Shown piece after piece: positions 58,152-64,000 of a stretch of 64,000 nt of DNA. This stretch comes from Adiantum capillus-veneris. Taxonomy: Eukaryota; Streptophyta; Polypodiopsida; Polypodiales; Pteridaceae. Position 1 is the first letter of the stretch. Each line of letters starts with the position of its first letter. The stretch covers positions 88,761,529 to 88,825,528 of the forward strand of contig CM043959.1 in NCBI GenBank assembly GCA_014529385.2, written 5' to 3'. A model generated the notes under the pieces. That model was not told the origin of the DNA. It saw only the letters and a list, made by a program, of their open reading frames with translations, and did no database searches. A program made the translations under genes and the position numbers.

Positions 58152-59531
58152 GCTTTTCTTCGATTGGCAAGAATGAGTGCAGCAGCAAGTTGGATTGCTA
58201 AACAGGCACACATGGTCACGTACTCTGATTTAATTTATGATTGCTGGATAAAAATCATTGAAAAGCTAGAAGAGGAGAATAAGAAACCCCCAACAACTGT
58301 ATTTAGATACCTTTGTGGCCTTGAGGAATCAGAGGTAAAGACTATTCAAGAAGAGATTAGAGATGAGAAGATTTTACTGTCAAAGAGTGCAAAGGATGGT
58401 GATGCAACTGACATGTATGATCAAATCAAGCAGTTGAAGCAAGACAAATTGATTCAAGATGCACTTCTTGAAGGCTTCAACAATTTGAATGAGTCTTCAC
58501 CATGTAAAGACTGGGAGGAGGTGGTCAAAATGTATAACATCAATGATGTTGTTTATAAAACAATTTTAATGCTATGCGAGGAATGGATCAGATCTAGTTT
58601 GACGCGTGGAACAAAGAAAATGGCTTTTCCAGATGGAGCAATAAAATACATGCAATGGGCAATTCACCTTCAAAAGGAGAAAACTGAGCCTAGAGATTTC
58701 CATGGTCAATCTATGTGGTGAGCCTACAAATGGAAGGCAATCTCTACTTGATGCGCCACTTCAATAATAAAGTGCCTATTGGCTTATGTGTTTTAGATAT
58801 GACAAAAAACGTTGGAGGCAATTTGAAGTGGAGTGAGGAGACATTTAACAATGCTTTGGATGGGATCTTGGCTATTGCTGGAGGGTCAACAGATCCTGGA
58901 TTTGTCTTTCTTGCATTTGTGGATTTCACTAACTTCACAAAATTGCAATGTGCCTTTCACGCCATGGGAGATAATCTGAGCTACCATTGTTGTGGTGCAT
59001 TGCATCACTTTCCATCAGCTCCTTGCAAAGGAGCAATTCAATTCCTAACAGTTATTGCCTTCTTGGGACAAGGCAATGCATTTGAAGACCTGAGAAGAAG
59101 ATCAGAGGAACATCCCATGCCAATTGATTGTTCTCTTCTTCAAGTAGCAGATAACGATATGTCAGATTTGCAATATTTGGAGGCCAAAAAAAGAGCTTTG
59201 GTCAAGCACTACATTCGTACATATTGTTTTGAAGACCGCAAGCTTGTTGATGTTTTTGGTGATGGCTCCTTGGTTGCACAAGAAGGAATACAACAGAAAA
59301 AAGAAGTTATCTGCTTAATTGATAGTGTGGAGGAGGCAAAAAGCGTGGAGACCATGCTGCTAGACTTTGTTAAGTCTCATGAAGATATAGAAAAATGGGC
59401 TGGACTTCAACAATCCACTTCGCAATCAGGCGACATTGTGCCTGTTACAGAGGAGTGCTCTCCACAAAGAGAAGAAGAACAACAACAACACCATCCTCTG
59501 TCAATGGAGGACTTTTTGGAAATGGAGACAC
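58152..59531 (+). pseudogene. Methylase-like exon, continuation of the ParB-like gene
   Basis: The first 185 codons read AFLRLARMSAAASWIAKQ, then a helical region (DLIYDCWIKIIEKLEEENKK, then DQIKQLKQDKLIQDALLEG). Near 58700 the frame changes at least once; after it, GLCVLDMTKNVGGNLKW, AGGSTDPGFVFLAFVDFTNF and, at about 59248, LVDVFGDGSLVAQEG with VICLIDSVEEA. The last resembles motif I of N4/N6 DNA methylases (DPFxGxGT...), with Gly changed to Asp, so binding of S-adenosylmethionine is doubtful. The canonical DPPY/SPPY box was not found. A Gln/Glu-rich tail follows, ending at donor C-GTATGT (59532). Confidence 0.5.
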
Positions 59532-62131
59532 GTATGTTTTGAGTTTCTTGTGCATGTTAGTGTTTCTTGTTACTGATTTGATACTCTTAATGTTAGATTT
59601 TGCTTTATATAGTATTGATTGAGTTTGTATTTTTTATCTCAAGCATTCAAGGTTTGAATGTAAATAGTAAATTACTTGAGTTTTTGAATGGTGGATCTGT
59701 AGACTAAAACTATAACATTTAATACTCACAAAGACTTAATTACTTAAGAGCTTGAACTCAATAAGTTTTGGACCTTTTATCAATACCCCCTTGATATGAT
59801 ACATTAGATCGTAGCATGGTTAAATGGTGATGCTTCATAAATTGAACCTAGCTTAGACAGGTGCTGGAGCCTAAATTTAAACTAACCTTGCTAGAAGGGA
59901 GCTTATGTTTGGACTTTGAGAAACTAGCATAAGTAATCAATTAGAGCATAGATTAGACATGTGGTGGTGGCCGGCCTTAGAGACCAAAATCTTAATGAGC
60001 TTGGAAAGGTATTTAAGTACTGCAATTTACTTAGTTTTAGTACTCATTAAATGCATAGCTTGACAAAAGGTGGACCTTACATGGATCCTAATTTCAAGAG
60101 GTGTGGTAGACCTTCAAACAAGCTCATATAGCTTGGACATGTGGTAGACCTTGCATGAAGACTAGTTTAGACAAGTGTGGTACACCTTGTAACCAACACC
60201 CATTTGTTATATTAGCTTGGACAAGTGGTGGACCTTGCTTTATGTTTCAATGGAGCATATTTTGGACAGGTGGTAGACCTTGTTTCTCTCCATGCTTCAA
60301 TGGAGAGAAACTTTAGCTTGGACAAGTGGTGGACCTTGTTTTTATGTTTTAAAGGAGCATATTTCGGACAAGTGGTAGACATTGTTTCTCTCCATGGTTC
60401 AATGGAACCCACCTTAGACAAGTGAAGTACCTTGAAACCAAACCCCCATAATACAACCTACTAAATAGGTTGGAAAATTGGTGGGATATGAAACCATCCA
60501 TGATAGAGCATAGTATAGGTGAAAACGTAGTGGTCCTTATATCAATTACCCATGCATAGCTTGGACAAGTGGTGGACCTTGATTCTCTCTATGTTTCAAT
60601 GGATCCTATCTTGGACTAGAGATATATCTTACTTAGTTCCATGCTTCAATGGATTGTAGCTTGGATAAGGAGTGGAACTTCAAACAAAACTCCACAGCAT
60701 AGCATATATTAACAATTCATGGGTTTTATAGAGATTGTCCTTGCCTTTTTGGAGAGTTGGTACACCTTTATTCTCCATTCTTCAATGGATCTGAGGTTGG
60801 ACAAGCGGAGCTGGAGAAGTGGTCAACCTTAAAATGAAACCTCCCATGCTACAACCCATCATAGATCGTATATGTAGTGGACCTTGAAACTCTTTTATGT
60901 CCCTAGCTTAGAGAAGCATTGCACTCTTGATTATCTCCATACATGAAGGCAAGGTTGGACAAGTGGTGGACCTTCAAACCAGAATCTCTATGCAATAATA
61001 GGCAAGTGGTGGAGCTTGTTTTCTCCATGTTCCAATGGAGCCTAGCTTAGACAAACAATGGAGCTTGCTTCTCTCCATGTTTCAATGGATCCTAGCTTAG
61101 AAAAGTGGTGGAGCTTTGCTTCTCTCCATGTTCCAATGGACCATAGCTTAGACAAGTGGTAGACCTTGAAAAACACCCCTCGTATACAACATATTATGGG
61201 TTTTCATGTTTCAATGGCTCCTAGCTTGGACAAATGGTAGCTTGTAGAGCTTGCTTCTCTTTATGTTTCAATGGATCCAATCTTAGCCAAGGGGTGGACT
61301 TTGAAAACAGAATCCCCCCCCCCCATGTACAACGTATTATGGGTTTTGAAAGCACTGGGAGAAAATAATAGCTTTGATAAGTGGTGGACCTTGCTTCTCT
61401 CCATGCTTCAATGGAGCCGAGGTTGGACACATGTTGGAGAGAAGATGGTTGCCCATGAAATAAGACCATGCATGCTATAATCAATCATATGTTGTACACA
61501 TGGTGGACCTTGCAATTGTTTTATATGCCTAACTTGGACAAGTGGAGGACCCTTGATTACCTCCAGATATCAACAACAAGCCAAGTTTGGACAAGTGTAG
61601 TACCACCAAACCAGAATCTATATGCTACAATAGAGTATAGGTAGGACACGCGATGAACCTTGATATCAAACCATCCATGCTACTAGAGATGATAGGTTTC
61701 ACATGTGGTGGAACCTTGTATCAATGTTCTATGTGTAGTTTTTGACTAGTGATAGACCTTGAAACTAATCCCTCTAGGCTACAAGAAAAAAGAGATGGAT
61801 GAGGAGGCTAGACTACTTTTGTTGCATCAATGCATCCCATGTTACCACATATACTATAGGGTTCTTGGATAAGTGTTGGATCTTGTGTCAATGCTCCATG
61901 TCTAGCTTGGACAAGTGGTGGACCTTGGTTCTCTCTATGCTTCAAATGGGCAATAGATTGGAGACACAGTGGCCTTTTTTTTCCAATGATTTTATTTTTT
62001 GGAAACCTTGGAGGCACCATGTAAGAGGCACTCTAAGTCTTCCATACAATGGACCTATTGGACTATAAAATAATGATATCTTTCTTTGATATTGTCATTA
62101 TTTTATGCATAATATTTTCTTCTTTTTGCAG
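59532..62131 (+). other. 2.6-kb GT-AG intron filled with satellite cores
   Basis: Donor GTATGT at 59532; acceptor TTCTTCTTTTTGCAG ending 62131. Joining 59531 to 62132 gives a continuous frame for another 95 codons, so the intron is well supported. Inside, at about 59870-61930, the core GGACAAGTGGTGGACCTTG and diverged forms recur many times without the regular monomer order of the main array. Confidence 0.65.
59870..61930. repeat. Diverged intronic copies of the satellite core
   Basis: Copies such as TTGGACAAGTGGTGGACCTT at about 60218, 60316 and 60563, mixed with ATGTTTCAATGGAGC blocks also seen in the main array. They are irregularly spaced and more diverged than the 44-56 kb array. Confidence 0.85.
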
Positions 62132-62682
62132 ACACAAAGGAGTTAAGTGATATAAAAACTAGATGTATTTCACACTATGATTGGCATGAAGATCCTTTTG
62201 GGACACCAACTTTTCCTATTCCCAAAGATGTAATTTTCCATATTAACGGTGTGGATTTTGAAGTGCGACTTTCATGTATTGAAGGAGCTGGTTATGGGGT
62301 GCATACTACCCTGGAAAGTGGTTTGACTATTCTAAACTATGGAGGGAATAAGTATAGATTTCAAGACTGGAAAAAATATGCAAAATATTTCCAAGAGCTT
62401 ATAAATATTCTCTTCTAGAGGATCCAAACATAAGAAGAAGAGGAAGATCAATCATACATTATTGGTTGTGTAGAAGAAGGAAACGTGTCGGGCTATATAA
62501 ATAGTTCTCACAGTACAAATGTCTGTCCCAACGTACGCTATACATTTGATCCAAATTTGCCACCTTGGCATAAATGCACCTCTTCACACATCAAGTCAGA
62601 AGAATATGGCCATGTATGCATTGAGACTATTTGTCAAGTTGAAGCAGGAGAAGAGTTGTTTGCTGACTATAACTTTACTTGA
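62132..62682 (+). pseudogene. SET-domain exon (histone methyltransferase-like), frameshifted
   Basis: Spliced in frame to 59531, the exon reads KELSDIKTRCISHYDWHED, then VRLSCIEGAGYGVHTTLESG (the GxGxG box of SET domains) and ILNYGG. After KYAKYF the frame slips near 62395 (ending at TAG in the old frame), reads PRAYKYSLLEDPNI, and slips back near 62445. The second half is CVEEGNVSGYINSS (in place of the NHSCxPN box, only the Asn is kept), NVRYTFDPNLPPWHKC and GEELFADYNF, the final SET motif. It ends at TGA 62680. SET proteins methylate lysines; with the weakened box and the shifts, activity is unlikely. Confidence 0.75.
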
Positions 62683-63324
62683 CATTGTAAAGTATTGTAC
62701 ATGGATGGAAATCTCAAGTACATGCATCATTTTCATTTTTCATGGATGAAATCTCAAGTGAATATAACATTTGATTATTGTTTAGTTTATGCTCAACGAG
62801 AATCTAGAGTGCTCTTATGCTTTGTGTGTTGTCTAACATATTTGACTACCTTGGCCATAGAATCTTGATTCTACTCTAGATTTGTGATAAATCTTACCAA
62901 AATTTAATCAATGTCTAGGTTGGACAAGTGGTGGGGCTTCAAACATTACTGTCTTAAACAAGTGGAGTTATCTTACTTGAATAAGTGGTGGCCTTTGAAT
63001 CCAAATCTAAGCCAAATCTCTAATTATTTTCTTGTAGTCTAGGTTGGACATTTGGTGGACCTTGTATCCATGTTTCCTCAACAAGGGTGGCTTTTAGTTT
63101 TCACTTTAAGTACTCATCTTTAATAAAGTGTAGGATGGAAAATGTTGAGTTAGTAGATTGTATTTTAGACAAGTGGTGTTTGGTGTACGAATGCTGAAAA
63201 TGGTTGCAAGGATTCTAACAACGACTTTACCTTAAATAAATTTCTTACTAGGAGTTCTACATATAAATATGGTGAATAAAATTCTAGTGGTTTTGAGATA
63301 CCATTTGTGTGTGTGTTTTCTTAG
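62683..63324 (+). other. Spacer or intron with satellite cores before the FCP1-like exon
   Basis: Cores at about 62920, 62980 and 63047 (GGTTGGACAAGTGGTGG, TTGGACATTTGGTGGACC). It ends in TGTGTGTTTTCTTAG, a good 3' splice site at 63324. I found no convincing donor in frame with the SET exon before its stop. Confidence 0.5.
62915..63195. repeat. Small group of satellite cores
   Basis: Three to five diverged cores, the rightmost in the window. Confidence 0.75.
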
Positions 63325-64000
63325 ATTCACAAACTGGGATGGATAATGCTCCTATGGTTCAGTCAACAACTATAGAATCCATAGATTCTATGGTTTCTAA
63401 AGTGCCCAAGATGGATGATATTTCTATACTAGAGTCTAGTGTTGTGCAACTTGAGCAAGCTTCCAATAATGAGAACCAAGAAATCGATGCTTCAAAAATG
63501 CAACATACATCAAAAGAGACTGAAAAGTCCACTCACGAGCTATTGCCAATTGGTACTACGTCATGTAGCGTAGATGTTGAGAAATCCATGCTTACAATTA
63601 TATTGGATTTAAATGGTCTATTGTTGAAACGTTCCCCTCAACCATCCTCACACCACAACTCAGTGCAAATGGATTCAAAAAGATATATTATACTCAGGCC
63701 AGGTTGCATCCAATTCTTGAAGACTATTTTACAAAGGTTTAATGTTGCAATTTGGTCGACAGCTACTAGGAATAATGTGTATCAAATCCTTGCAGCACTA
63801 AACAACTTAGCTGAGGATACATTGCCTTTCTTTGCAATTTGGTCGCAAGATGTTTGCTACACCGCTCAAACTCAAAAATTGTTTAGACCCGACAATCCAA
63901 ACGTTGAGGCAATGTTCAAGCCTCTAGCCAAAATTGCCATGGGGTTTGAATGTGATCCACAAAGAACAGTGCTTATTGATGACTCTCCTTACAAGGGATG
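63325..64000 (+). CDS. FCP1/NLI-type HAD phosphatase-like protein, partial (runs off the window)
   Basis: From the ATG at 63339 to the window end 220 codons are open without a stop. Residues 1-85 are an acidic, Ser-rich low-complexity part. At about residue 87 IILDLNGLLLKR is motif I of the plant DLNGLL group: the first Asp is kept, but the second Asp of the usual DxDxT is replaced by Asn. Then YIILRPGCIQFLK, FNVAIWSTATRNNVY (motif II region) and VLIDDSPYKG (acidic motif III/IV) at the end. The FCP1 fold removes phosphate from the RNA polymerase II tail or other proteins; lack of the second Asp suggests weak or no catalysis. The likely exon start is at 63325 after a TTTTCTTAG acceptor. It is undamaged, unlike its neighbours. 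Confidence 0.8.

Noticed and set aside
56893..59531. Endogenous giant-virus insertion as the source of the ParB/methylase-like gene
   Set aside because: ParB and methylase combinations do occur in large DNA viruses, but the region has spliceosomal introns, a SET domain and no neighbouring viral core genes. Nothing in the window supports this over a plant or transposon origin.

Overview
The window looks like a repeat-dominated stretch of a land-plant nuclear genome. The signs are a Ty3/gypsy element with a tRNA-Asp-type primer site, a second gypsy element with an initiator-Met-type primer site, LINEs whose ORF1 carries a CCHC knuckle, GT-AG introns, and an FCP1-like protein with the DLNGLL motif I that I associate with plants. 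I guess a non-seed plant such as a fern or lycophyte, at low confidence. There is no bacterial-style gene organisation, and I saw no tRNA, rRNA or CRISPR array.

Layout. 1-1280: decayed LINE tail (minus). 1493-15046: large, heavily mutated gypsy element (plus) with gag, protease, RT, RNase H, integrase, a second protease-like domain after integrase, a long 3' non-coding part and a 3' LTR. 15047-18070: no gene; contains a GT/GA hairpin and a minisatellite. 18072-19600: LINE fragment (minus). 19983-21340: foldback elements built around ACCTAGCTAGGT. 22128-27734: LINE of the same family (plus), nearly full length but broken. 28824-33651: gypsy element (minus) whose gag-pol frame is interrupted by four stops and one frameshift; the LTR follows to the right of 33651. 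36634-37690: cluster of the palindrome TATGCTAATTAGCATA. 37927-41573: DDE-type transposase pseudogene (minus).

41650-56740: a satellite built on a core close to TTGGACAAGTGGTGGACCTT, organised on at least three levels: subrepeats of about 50 bp, monomers of about 430 bp, then 865-bp dimers and a 2.29-kb higher-order repeat. The same core, more diverged, fills the predicted intron at 59532-62131 and recurs at 62915-63195.

56893-62682 (plus) is the most unusual locus. Exons with good splice sites join in frame to give a ParB-like region (ILDGQHS), a degenerate methylase-like region (DVFGDGS) and a SET domain. It carries several frameshifts and stops, so the copy is probably a pseudogene or poorly assembled. 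At 63325-64000 an open, uninterrupted exon encodes an FCP1/NLI-type HAD domain and runs off the window; it is the least damaged coding sequence here. Whether it belongs to the same transcript as the SET exon is unresolved.
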